A DNA stretch of 64,000 nucleotides from Saururus chinensis (lineage: Eukaryota; Streptophyta; Magnoliopsida; Piperales; Saururaceae), in contig CP141143.1 in assembly GCA_035235625.1 (NCBI GenBank), forward strand, positions 43,943,178 to 44,007,177, read 5' to 3'. Positions within the stretch are counted from its first letter, which is position 1. Every line of letters begins with the position of its first letter. The translations under genes were made by a program, and so were the position numbers. This document shows positions 35,438 to 45,893 of this stretch, piece by piece. The notes under the pieces are model-generated. The model ran no database searches. It was not told where the DNA came from and was given only the letters and a program-made list of their open reading frames with translations.

Positions 35438-36914
35438 TGTAGCACCCTGGGTTTCATTCATATAAACATGAGGCAATGCCAACTCTGGGTGTTAACTTGT
35501 ATAGCCAAACATCTCATAACATTAAATAAACCACCTAGTAAAGCAAGATAATCATTAATCCAAGATCATGGCTCAGCCAAGTGCAAGTACCTTAACATAA
35601 TAAAATAACAGGATCTAAATCTTAGGGCAACACAGTGCCTTATTACAATTCAGCATGAAAATAAAAGCTAATGTTCTACTATCTATAGAAATCTACCCTG
35701 CTAGCACTGTGTAATGGCTAAACAAATCCTACTATCTGAGTCTGGAGCTGAACCTGCATTGCAAAGATGCATGAGTATTTCCTCAAATACTCAGTAGGTT
35801 GCATGAAAAAACAATCGTAGTCATAAGATTAAGATGATGTATTCAAAACAATAGAGATTATTAGACAATGAACTGCAAAACACCAATTAGACAGTGACAC
35901 ATGTAAATATAATACATGGAATACTGAATATCAAATTGAACCATACTCACAAGACTGACCTTTAACTAATAAAGGACCAAAACAACTCAATTGAACATAA
36001 ACACCATTCAGGAAATAATTTACTTATTGTTGCCCGAAAAACTGACTCCTGTGCAAAGAAGTATTGTTTACAAACAATGAATCCTAGCATCTCTAGAAAT
36101 CCACTTAGATTGGCCATGGGCCTAAAGATGTACGTACCAACTGTGCTCATGGACACACTGGCCAGAGGTAGATGAGCCTTCCATGAAACTTAAAAACCTA
36201 GTTACACGCGAATGCTCAAAGAACTGGGAACCAAAGTCCCAAAGATGCCAAGGCCACATGGGCCTGAAAAATACCGCCATGTCTATTATTGTGAACTTAC
36301 ATAATTCTGACCCAACATATGATATGATACATCCACATGAGGCAACAAGGATTGAAACTAATCACAACATATCATGGATGCACCTAGCTGGCCGAAATAA
36401 CATGATAGCATACTAAATTTAGGCCAGATATGAGAATCAAATCATGAAGACAACCAATCAGACTTAAGCTGAAATGAACTGATCAAATCAATCAAAACAA
36501 GACCTTGAATTGGGGCTGAGGTGAACTAACTAAATCAGCAACCTAACCCAACAAATCAGGCTGAAAATAACTAACCATTAACAACATGATATTAACATTG
36601 AAGTGAGGCCAACACAACCTAGAGCATACCATATGATCATAACTCGAGTGAGGCTGATACAACTAAATCAAATCAGCAAGACATACATTTAAATAAGGCT
36701 GAGATAGGATACTTAGATTCAGCAAGACATGAAACAAATTAAAGCTAAGAAAGACTGATTAAATTCAGCATGGTTATAGCACTAGTTAAGGCTAAAAACC
36801 CAAAATCAAAATCAGCAAAGTAGGACATTAATTAGGCCTAACATCCTGAAATCAAATTCAGCCAAAAACTGAACTAATTAGGCCTAATAACCACAATTAT
36901 ACTCAGCAAGGTTC
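35438..36914 (-). other. Element C, left part: non-coding LTR sequence
   Basis: AT-rich, no coding frame that resembles a known protein. It includes CCTCAAATACTCAGTAGGTT near 35780, the complement of the 'actgagtatt' block found in long plant LTRs. The region 36450-36910 repeats short CAGC-, GGCTGA- and AACTAA-rich phrases without a clear period. Confidence 0.6.
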
Positions 36915-37901
36915 TGTTGTGGACCGGTTTCCAAAACGGCCTGATAGCCCAGTAATGGGAAGGTAGCGGCACTAGATGGCCGAGAAAGGGGAGAGGCAGG
37001 GAAGAAAGGGGAGAAGACAAGAGACTCAATAATTCATTCCATAATCAAATTAGGGCATAGCCCTTACACTTAAAGAGATAAACTAGTGGGCTCACTAACA
37101 AAAGCCTAAAAGCCCACTAAACATTATTTAATAAAAATAACAATAAACTCCCTAATAATTAATAAACTCTAAGCAATGGAACGGGCTCAACTTGTTGGGT
37201 GTAGGACAAAGTGGAATGCCTGCACAGGTCTCCAACAAGCAGTGGTCACCATTGGGACTACATAGTACCCTGAGACAGCCCAGAGAGGGCATCAAACAAC
37301 AGTAGTAACAAGGTCAGATAAGTGCCAAGGATAGCAATTGTCACATGCAGTAAGGGTGTAGAAGTAGGTAAGTTGGATATTGGAGTGGGTGGGTCAGCTA
37401 ACGGTAGCAATAGTAACTTTTGGCACCGCCTGGTTAATGTGTCAGCTAGTTAAGCAACATATGAAAAGTATAGAGCTTGGCCAGGCTAAGAAGATGGCTA
37501 ACACAAGGTTCTAGGCAAATCAATGAGGAATTTGACACTGCCCAAACCGGGTAGAAATGTGTTAACCCATATATGATGGAACCAGCGCATGGACCTACAA
37601 TGGACCCGCGTGCTGGATGCTTCCGAAACTATTTATGGCATGGGTTATAATGGAATACCCCTACTTTAGATCTCGAATTTGCTGCAAAAGACTATTGGAA
37701 TATGGAAATCTTGCGACATTGAGTGTGAACAATCCGACAATTTTTTTTGCAAACAAGCCGCGGGAGCGACTGAAATCCCGGCAAAAAATCCTTTCGGCCG
37801 ACAACCTGCTCGAGGGTGTGCTTGTAGTGGAGATAGAGGCTTATCGTCGGTCAAGAACGGTGGTGAAGGTGGTGCAACCTACACAAGATCAAGGCCGTTC
37901 A
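36915..37901 (-). mobile_element. Repeat R1, copy 3 (truncated, internal deletion)
   Basis: Minus-strand retroelement fragment. Its LTR (36915-37174) ends in CACAACA on the minus strand and matches the partial R1 LTR at 47490-47599. The next part matches 47912-48620. The segment 47552-47911 of copy 1 is absent here, and both sides of the gap carry AGCAA, which points to a microhomology deletion. The copy stops at 37901 without a recognisable end. Confidence 0.75.
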
Positions 37902-40458
37902 CAAACATATCTGGGTCACAAATACTAATATCAAAACATATGACATTATTACATGTGTCAAAATTCAATAAATAGCAGGTTAACCCTCTAAGTACAAGTT
38001 TGTCATCTGTTTGAAAATAAACAACCACGTAAAGTTGGCTCTCATGCTAGTAACTACAATTACTTATATGATTGCAGAAGCAAGAAGCGAGATCCCACTA
38101 GTGCAATGTCATCCGCAAATGCCCACCAACGTCCTAATCTCGCAAAAACCCCATCTAAAGAATCTGCAAGCAAACGAAACCAAACATCTCCTCCCCTTGG
38201 AAGAACGTTTCAAAAGAACAAAAGTAAAATTTAAGGTTTTTCCGATCGGGCCAACATCACTTGATATTAGTTGCCTACGTACTCATCAGACAACATTTCC
38301 AATGTTTCCAACAAGATCCGATCCAGATGTAGTTCTGCCTGAAACTACACTATACTAAGAAACATAGCATCACACATGCAATGCTTAAGTATTTTAAAGC
38401 AACATACATTTTATGCAAGTCCTCTAATCATTCCACTTGTTCTAATTAAACAAGCAATATCAAACAATGTTATTAATTAGCTCTCAAACCATTGTTTGTT
38501 AATTAATATCTCCGTCTAAACCCAATGATAGATAGACTCATCAGATATCAACCTAAGTGATAAATGATAACTCACCATAGACCACCCTCAAAGGTAAATC
38601 CATGACGAAACACCCTAGAATCCACCAGGCCCCTAGAATCCACTGGGAAGTACCATCACCCCTCCTTGCCCACGAAGGATCTGACCAGAGTGGAAGGGCA
38701 TGGCCCACAATATCACCGAAACAAAAGTGGCGGGAAACACCAACCAAGCAGGAAGTTAGCAAATCCAAAATGCGTGTACACTAAAAGACCCTCAATAGAT
38801 TTGTGGTGAGCCCGGCTCACACAGAACTCCCTCCAATGGGGAGGTGCAACTACACAGTCAAATTAGCAGCTCCTCAATAGAGCTAAAACTCAGGAAACCA
38901 TTCTAAATCCTATCTTGCTCATCATTAAGCCAGGATTTGGAATGACTATCCCAAACCCTATTAGTCCCTTCTAGACTAGGGTTTAAAACTCAAAAAGTAT
39001 CATCGGTTCATCAACCAAGGCAAATCATCAAGTCAAAGGCTTTGTTAACTTTATGAACTAGTCCCAGACTCCTCTGAGGTATTTTAGTCTTTATCTTGAT
39101 TAGGTATTCTCACCTAATCAAAAGCTATCCACTCCATCAATTAATCTTTCAATAATCTTAAGTTAGTGATAAGTTACAATCACAACATCAATAGCAAATA
39201 TCGAAACAATGAACAACATAAACATTAGAACCACACATGTCAAAGCAAATCATAATATCAATAATAAAATTCAATAATGATATTAGAATTGTTTGAGCTC
39301 ACGCGCCCTAACCCTCCTTGGTTTAACTTATTAAATCTTTATGAAAATCAATCATAAAGCACTAATGGCATTAAGGTTATTATTTTACCTAGGACAAGGC
39401 CCTCTCTATTCTCATGAAAGTCTTTAATTACTCTAGAGATTTATGTATCATGTTTGCCCGATAATTTCATTCATGCGAATGCGGGCCGGTTCGCTCATAA
39501 GGGTATTTTTGTCTTTTGTTCAAGTCCCGCTTGAAACCTAAAAGGTCCAAAACTAATCACAGGTGTACACCTTGACATTATGAACCTGAAGTAATTTTCT
39601 TACTATTTAACCGGATGGTAAACCCTTTGAACCGACCCCGGTTCAATTAACCATTTTATCTTAACCCTAGGGGTAAAATAGGTAATTATCTATTTATTGG
39701 GAATTTTTCCTAATTTTTTGTTTGGTCCAAATTTAGGACACACACTAAAACCTCACTGAGAATTTTCTCAATTTTTAAATCCACTCATAGGCCCCTGAAC
39801 TGGAGCCCCAAAATTTGGTCACCAATCATTATTAGTCTATGTGTCAATTCACAAGGTTAAATTGGTCATTTCACATACTTGAAGATTTTTCCAAGACCTA
39901 AAATTTGGTCACGACACTCGGCATATGCTAATAGTCATTTATAATTTTCTCCAAATTTTTATGGCTACTGTAAGTCACTGAACCGGACCAGGTTCAAGTA
40001 GAGTGTAATTTTTTTTTTAAAGAGCTGGATCGAACTAGGTTGGGTTACCCGACCCGGTCCAGGGTGCGACGACCAGCATCACTAGTTGTCTTCCCTACGA
40101 CTGGCCAGAGGTCGTTCATCCTCTCACTTTGTTGCCCCTACCGCGACGGAGGGGTGGGTGGCTGAGGACATCTGGATCGCCAGCGCATGGTGGAACCGAC
40201 TGCGTCGGTCTTGCCGCCATTCGGTGGCCAAAAGGCCGCCTTTTCCTTTTCCCTTTTTCTTCAACAATGTGATTCAACATGGGCTGGGATAGCGCGGCCA
40301 GGCCAGTATGGCCGGGGCAAGTGCGGCCTAGACTGGCGCGGCCTCGGCCAGCACCTATTTTTGTTTTGTTTTGTTTTTTTTCTGCACCGGCCCGGCGGCC
40401 CGCTCGGTGGTAGCCACGTGACAGAGCCTAGCCCATCAGACGTTGCTGCTAGTTAGTC
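37902..40458 (-). other. Element C, middle part: non-coding LTR sequence
   Basis: No recognisable gene. An open frame at 38011-38358 (115 residues) has no protein-like features and is probably chance. 39500-39950 has phrases common near the start of Tekay-type LTRs in antisense (CCAAAATTTGGTCACC, TTTTCCTAATTTTTTG). 40020-40450 is strikingly GC-rich (GCGGCC, GGCCAGTATGGCCGG), unlike its surroundings; it may be the U5 or leader of some element. Confidence 0.5.
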
Positions 40459-40729
40459 TGTTGTGCCCAATGTGGGGACAAACGCTACCTTGAACTCTCA
40501 CGTAGGGAAAGGGGAGAATTTCTGAATATTCAATTGCATAAACCAACACAAGGGAGGGGACGATTCTCTTCTAGGGAGCCATACCCTCTCACCTCGGGAA
40601 ACATGCCACTAGTGCTTCTAACATAGTTACTAGTCCAATACATATGTAAATACTAATCAAATACAAATGGAAATAACCTAATGTATTGAAAAAAAAGGTA
40701 AATGAGGAGCATGCTGAACGTGCACAACA
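40459..40729 (-). repeat. Element D 3' LTR (271 bp)
   Basis: Minus strand: TGTTGTGCACGTTCAGC ... GGGCACAACA. It is 48 bp shorter than its partner because of two internal deletions. Confidence 0.85.
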
Positions 40730-40910
40730 CTCCACCACGCTTTCGCTATTCGCCTTGTGCTCAAGGCGACCAAGCCGGATAGGATCCATGAAGTCGTCCT
40801 TGGGTAACCAGGTGGCTTCCTCAAGGGGCTGACCCTGCCAAGAAATTAGTACCTCTGTAATGATGCGGCCAGAATGGTGAACCCGATGCTTATCAATCAC
40901 CAAGACCTAA
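40730..40910 (-). pseudogene. Element D chromodomain remnant and polypurine tract
   Basis: The minus-strand frame from 40903 reads VLISWQGQPLEEATWLPKDD, matching element B's chromodomain (VLVSWQGQPLEDATWMLEDD). It then reads through the polypurine tract (GCGTGGTGGAG) into the LTR. Confidence 0.85.
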
Positions 40911-41125
40911 CAGTTGCTGCAGGCGGGGTCGGTCCCATCAAGGGAGGTGGTGGAGCATCAGTGGCGAGGGAAGTGTCCCCCACACATCGATGGAGTCTGG
41001 AGACATGGAAGACGGGGTAGACTAAGGAGCCAGGCGGAAGAACAAGATGATAAGCCACCGGGCCAATACTCCCATCCATGGAAACGGGGGGCGAGCTTGG
41101 AATGCGCAGGTAGAAACAAGGATGT

Positions 41126-42240
41126 CTAGCGCTGAGGTAGGACATATATATAAACCAAGTCACCCAAAGCAAACTCCCTATCAGTGTGGGGACCATCAGA
41201 AATCTGTTTCATCCGATTCTGAGCAAAGGGTAAGTTCTCCTTAAGCTGGTGAAGAACCTCCTCCCGTGTTTGGAGCATATTATCCACCCCAGCCACAAAG
41301 GAGCGTTGAGGGACATAAGATAACACGGTCGGAGGTGGGAGGCCATACAACACCTCAAAAGGAGTAAATCCTGTACGAGTGTGAAAGGCGGTGTTATACG
41401 ACTAGTCCACCCAAGGAAGAAGCTGAAACAATCGGCAGGGCTGAGACATAGTGAAACAGTGGAGATACTGCTCCAAACAATGGTTCACCACCTTTGTCTG
41501 ACCATCCGTTTGTGGGTGATAAGCGGTGCTCATGTGGAGAGTAGTGCCCTGTAAAGCGAAGAACACCGACCAAAATTAAGATATGAAGATCCAGTCAGGA
41601 TCCGAGACGATAGTGAGAGGCATGCTATGGAGTTTGGCCACTTGTCGAACATAGAGCTTTGCCACTGTCTTGGTAGTGAATGGTTGCCCCAAAGCACAAA
41701 AGTGAGCCTACTTGGACAGCTGATCCACCACCACCAGAATCACCGACTTGCCTTGCACCACGGACAAGGCCTCCACGAAGTCCATCTAAACATCCTCCAA
41801 AACCTTGTCAAGAATGGGTAAGGGCTGAAGCAATCCTTCAGGGGAGGTTGTGGTAGCCTTAGCCCTCTGACATACATTGCAAGCGGCAACATACTCCTGA
41901 ACGGCCCATCAAATACCCTGCCACATATAGGTGTGGAATGCTCCTTCATGACCGGCTACTAGAGTGTCATGGAAGTGGGAGAGAATGCGCCTGTGAAGAT
42001 CATCAACATCTAGTACCCAAAGATAGTCCTTCCAAAAGAGAAGGTTATCCCGCCACAAAAAGAAGGGACGAGCAGCTGGGTCAGCTTGGAGAGCTGTCAT
42101 CAAGGTATGTGTCGGAGGATCCTCAATGTATGCCCGCCTTAACTCAGCAATGAAAGGGAAGGACGGAGTAGAAATGGCCAAGCACGAACCAGAGGTAGAG
42201 CAGCCAAAAAGGGAATCGGCCACCGTGTTTTGTGACCCTT
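41126..42240 (-). pseudogene. Element D integrase remnant
   Basis: The zinc-finger part is readable at 42223-41909 (RRILSHFHDTLVAGHEGAFH). After frameshifts the core can be followed across frames: MDFVEALSVVQGKSVIL near 41780, the second acidic motif near 41610 (SDPDW in place of SDRDR), and QTDGQTKVVN near 41500. In the last, the catalytic Glu of element B (GQTEVVN) is Lys through one G-to-A change. The C-terminal domain is open at 41353-41126 (LSYVPQRSFVAGVDNMLQ). Confidence 0.8.
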
Positions 42241-42279
42241 TCTTGTAAATGACCTCATAATCATACCCAAGTAACTTAC

Positions 42280-42960
42280 TGACCCACCGCTGCTATAAGT
42301 GCTCCAAGTGCTCCGCCCAAGACTGGCTATAGACATGGATGTTGTTAAGAAAGACAAAGATGTACTAGTGGAGGAAAGGTTTGAAGAGATCATTCATGAG
42401 GCTCTGAAAGGTGGAGGGGGAATTGGTCAGCCCAAATGGCATGACAAGCAACTCGAAATGACCGTCATGAGTCCAAAAGGTGGTCTTGTGCACATCAGTT
42501 GGCTACACCGGAATCTGATGGTAACCCGATCGAAGGTCGAGTTTACTAAAGACCATCGCACCAGCCAGCTCATCCAAAAGCTCCTCGATCACGGGTATGG
42601 GGTATTTGTCCTTGACGGTGATAGAATTCAAAGCTCGGTAGTCCACAAAACCACCAAGTGTCGTCCTTCTTACAAACCAGCAACACCAGGGAGGAGAAGG
42701 AGCTCGTGCTAGGGTGGATGATACTGGACTGAAGCATGTCAGCAATGAGGCGCTCTATCTCCGACTTCTGGATGTGAGGATAACAGTAAGGGCGGACATT
42801 GGCCAGCACTACCCCGGGAATGATAGGAATATGTTGGTCATGAGGCCACATTGGTGGAAGGCCCTTCGGCTCAGCAAACACATCCCGATGCTCCGCCAAT
42901 AAATCAAGAAGATCCGGAGGTGGCTCATCCTGAGGCACCTCGACCGTTGCCCGCTAATGC
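42280..42960 (-). pseudogene. Element D reverse transcriptase remnant; RNase H deleted
   Basis: N-terminal RT blocks: [20 protein letters not shown] (minus, near 42790), [19 protein letters not shown] and [13 protein letters not shown] (near 42550). The catalytic pair at 42341-42346 reads Asn-Asn (FLNNIHVYSQSWAEHLEHL) where B has Asp-Asp (FFDDILVYRRSWTEHLSHL). Immediately after EHLEHL the reading jumps to QRWVSKLLGYDYEV, which in B lies about 630 bp further on. The palm end, thumb and whole RNase H are therefore gone by a single, apparently in-frame deletion. Confidence 0.85.
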
Positions 42961-43259
42961 AAGAGGAACCACTGGGATGCGAACTGGAAGAAAGAACTTG
43001 CCGACTGGACTGAGAGAAGGGTACCCAGCTGAGATCCTTCAATCCGAACCCGCTGCCCCTGAACCTCAAAGTCCATAACCATATCTCTGAAATTCTAGAT
43101 CACATCTCCAAGCTTCTGTAACCACTGAACCCCCAACACCACGTCCGCCCCCTTTGTGGGCAACAAGAAGAGGTCGGAGATGAAGGTGTGGCCTTGGATG
43201 GAGAGGGTGGCCTAAGCACATACTCCGGAGCTCCTAAGTTGCTTCCTGTCACTAATCAA

Positions 43260-43787
43260 AACATCGAAGGGCTTTGAATCTGACACGAAGCAGCCAAGTC
43301 ATTGAGCCACCTTGTCATTGATGAAGTTGTGGGTAGAACCACTATCAATCAAGATGGCCACTTGCTGCCGCTTGAGGTAACCCTGAACCTGCATTGTACG
43401 AGGAGTAAATGCCCCCGAGAAGGTATGGACCGAGATCTTAGGCAAAATGTCGTCATACTGGGAAGTGTCAGCCTTGTCCGCCATGTCCTCCTCCTCAACC
43501 TTCTCCACTAGGATGCAGCCTTTGATGGAACAGCGGTGCCCTGGGAAGATCTTTTTGTCACAACAGAAGCATAGCCCTTTAGACTGATGTTCCTCCATCT
43601 GTGCCGGCGCTAGGCTATGGACAATCTGGCTAGTTGGAGGGGGCAGTTGGCCAGGTCGACCTGGCATGGAGCTGCTAGTCAGGGCAAAAAGGGGGATGGT
43701 GCTAATAGTAGAACGTGGAAAGGGCCCATGCCGCCCCCCTCTCCGCTGCCTGGCCACTTTCTCCTCTTCAATCCGTGCATGCCGCAC
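43260..43787 (-). pseudogene. Element D zinc knuckle and protease
   Basis: An open minus-strand frame of 162 residues. It starts in the Gag tail (MRHARIEEEKVARQRRGG), has the knuckle GLCFCCDKKIFPGHRC, and then FTPRTMQVQGYLKRQQVAIL, leading to the protease active site LIDSGSTHNFI. It keeps the Gln codon that is a stop at 17443 in element B. Confidence 0.88.
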
Positions 43788-44660
43788 GACATTCTACATA
43801 CTGGAGCATAGAAAGTGGTGCATCTCCTCGGAAGGCTCTGGTTTGAGACCTCTCTGGAATGTTACCACCAAGGCTACCACCGGCCAATCAGGGAGGCCGT
43901 TGGCAACCTCCATGAACACTGTGTAGTAGGCCCGGATGGTGGTGGTCTAGCGCAGTGTGGAGAGCAACTCATTGAAGAACTGGAACTCGTTGGAGCCAAA
44001 ATGGATGCACAGCTTGTTAGAGATGGCAGCCCAAGTGGGGTAGTGCACCTCCTTCTCGAAACACTCAAACCAAATGGAAGCGTCCCCGTCTAGGTGAAAG
44101 GCTACTATGCATAGCCGTTCAGCCTCCAATTGCGTTCCTTGGTAGGCGAAAAACTTTTCAGCCTTGTAGAGCCACTACACTGGGTCGTCATCCCCATTGT
44201 AGCGTGGGAATTATAGGCAGGCCAAATGAGGTTCAGCCCCTCCATGTGGTCCCGGGTACTCCTCCTAGTCATACTCCATCTCCTAAAACAAGTTTTTGGG
44301 TGGCGGCATCATTGGGGCATTTTCCCAAACACCTGGCGTACCTCGTATCTCCCAGGCCTGGTGCCTCCCATCCATAGCTTGGTCGACTGTGCCAAAGCGC
44401 ACAGGACCTTAGGGAAATATGCCTCCCTATCTGTCGGTGCCAAAGGGTCAGAGTCGTGCAATTCGGGGGCCTAGGACGGCCCCCCTTCTCCATGGCGGCT
44501 GTTTGTGGCCTTGCAAACAGAGGCATTGAGTACTTTGACTGAAGCTGAGCCACGGTCAGGCCTAGAGCGTCGACCTTGGCCACGCCCATGCTCAAGGACT
44601 TGATCTTAGCCATGACTTGTGCCAAGGTAGGTTTGTTGGTTGTCTACGAAGCCGTCTTCA
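43788..44660 (-). pseudogene. Element D gag remnant
   Basis: Broken Gag core: FHLDGDASIWFECFEKEVHY and NKLCIHFGSNEFQFFNELLS (minus, 44129-43947) are clear matches to element B. The N-terminal part is split by stops and frameshifts. Confidence 0.82.
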
Positions 44661-44753
44661 GGCTGTCCACTGAGGCGAGAGCCTCCTTCTCAGGTGGAAC
44701 TTCCGGGGACACGACAGCTTGTTTGCCTCATGCCGTGGCCGGGGATCATGAAG

Positions 44754-44765
44754 GCTTTGATACCA
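44754..44765 (-). other. Primer binding site of element D
   Basis: Minus strand TGGTATCAAAGC, one base from the LTR end. It has two changes from the A/B variant and one from the standard initiator-Met site. Confidence 0.8.
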
Positions 44766-44766
44766 A

Positions 44767-45085
44767 TAATGTGCCCGATGTGGGCACAAATGGTACCTTG
44801 AACCCTCATTCAGGGAAAGGGAAGAGAGGAAGAAGAAATGGGAGAATTTCTGAATATTCAATTACATAAACTAACACAAGGGAGGGGACAACTCTCATAT
44901 GGGGAACCATGCCCTCTCACCTCGGGAAATGTGCCACTAGTGGGCAAGGCTACTCTGTGGTCCACTATTGCTTCTAACATAGTTACTAGGCCAATACATA
45001 TGCAAATACTAATCAAATACAAAAGGAAATAACCTAATGTACTGAAATAAAAGGTAAATGAGGAGTCTGTTGAACATGCACAACA
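44767..45085 (-). repeat. Element D 5' LTR (319 bp)
   Basis: Same family as 40459-40729, with extra GA-rich and CACTAGTGGGC segments. Confidence 0.88.
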
Positions 45086-45893
45086 CGGTCGTTGGTCAGT
45101 CTACATAATATTTTCTACATTGTTCATACAAATTACATAAATTTGAATTTATTTAATAAACTTTCATTAATCTTCCCTGGAATATAAAGTCAATGATCCT
45201 ACCTTAATTGCCGATTTGTTGTCGATCCACCGCCGTTGGAGCCTCGCTGTCTACAACCTTCTCCCCTTTCATCGGACAAAAAAAAACCCCTTAATGGTGC
45301 CCTCAAAAGCCTTTTTCTAAGCATTGGGATTAGGGTTCCTAATCCCCCTCAAGTAGGCCACCGAATTGGGCCTCTAAAAATTAATTTCGGAATCATAAAC
45401 AACCGGGCCTGAAAAACAACTTAAACGGCCCAATTACATGTTAAAATTGGGTAAATGGGCCCTATACGATATGTTCAACTTTGAACAGTCGTATCTCCCT
45501 CATCCAGACACCGATTTGTGTGTTCTTGGCGATGTTTCAAATCTCTTTCTATCTACTTTCCATTCATATAGATTTGAGCCATCAATTCCAAGTAATTATT
45601 ATGATATTCTCATGAGAAGGTCAAGGGGTCAAACACCCTAAATCCCACATATTTAATTTTAGAAAGCTTGGAAAATCCGGGATATTACAGAACACCCTTT
45701 ATGGAAGATTTGTTTCCAATAAACCCAATTGGACCCTTAATTCCAAAGTAGCCCGCCCCCTTCAAAACAAAGATTGGACCATTAACCCTAATTGGTGAAC
45801 ACATCAAGCCAAACATACAATTCCAAATCAATTAAAGGAAATGAAACAAACACACACAAGTAAAAAGTTTTACCACGAACTCGGGATGTTACA
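45086..45893 (-). other. Element C, right part (LTR start side)
   Basis: Non-coding. On the minus strand it begins TGTAACATCCCGAG at 45893; a second LTR-like start, TGTAATATCCCGG, lies 204 bp further in at 45689, followed by GAACA on the plus side. Confidence 0.55.

Larger units (their letters stand above)
40459..45085 (-). mobile_element. Element D: Reina-like chromovirus, deleted and decayed
   Basis: A minus-strand relative of element B. Its LTRs are at 44767-45085 (5') and 40459-40729 (3'), with TGTTGTGC starts, a primer site, and remnants of gag, protease, RT, integrase and chromodomain. The flanks TAGTC and CGGTC are a decayed 5-bp duplication at best. The RT palm C-terminus and all of RNase H are missing, which explains the 4.6-kb length against about 5.3 kb for B. 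It sits inside LTR C. Confidence 0.88.
35438..45893 (-). mobile_element. Element C: large antisense solo LTR with nested insertions
   Basis: On the minus strand it starts TGTAACATCCCGAG (at 45893) and ends CCCAGGGTGCTACA (at 35438). The flanks CGATT (35433-35437) and TGATT (45894-45898) form a 5-bp target-site duplication with one mismatch and restore the satellite phase TTTTAATCGATTAAAACC. No gag-pol of its own is present. After removing the nested R1 fragment and element D, about 4.8 kb of LTR-like sequence remains, with blocks typical of Tekay-type LTRs such as ACTGAGTATTTGAGG (minus strand). A second LTR-like start, TGTAATATCCCGG (minus strand, at 45689), suggests another nested LTR whose other end I could not find. 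Confidence 0.65.

Noticed and set aside
36183-36416. 77-residue open frame in element C
   Set aside because: No similarity and no codon structure; lies in LTR sequence.
38011-38358. Open frame of 115 residues in element C
   Set aside because: No domain, no family resemblance, low-complexity surroundings, and no counterpart frame elsewhere. Probably chance.
42299-42712. 137-residue plus-strand frame in element D
   Set aside because: It is the complement of the RT remnant of D, whose motifs are clear on the minus strand.
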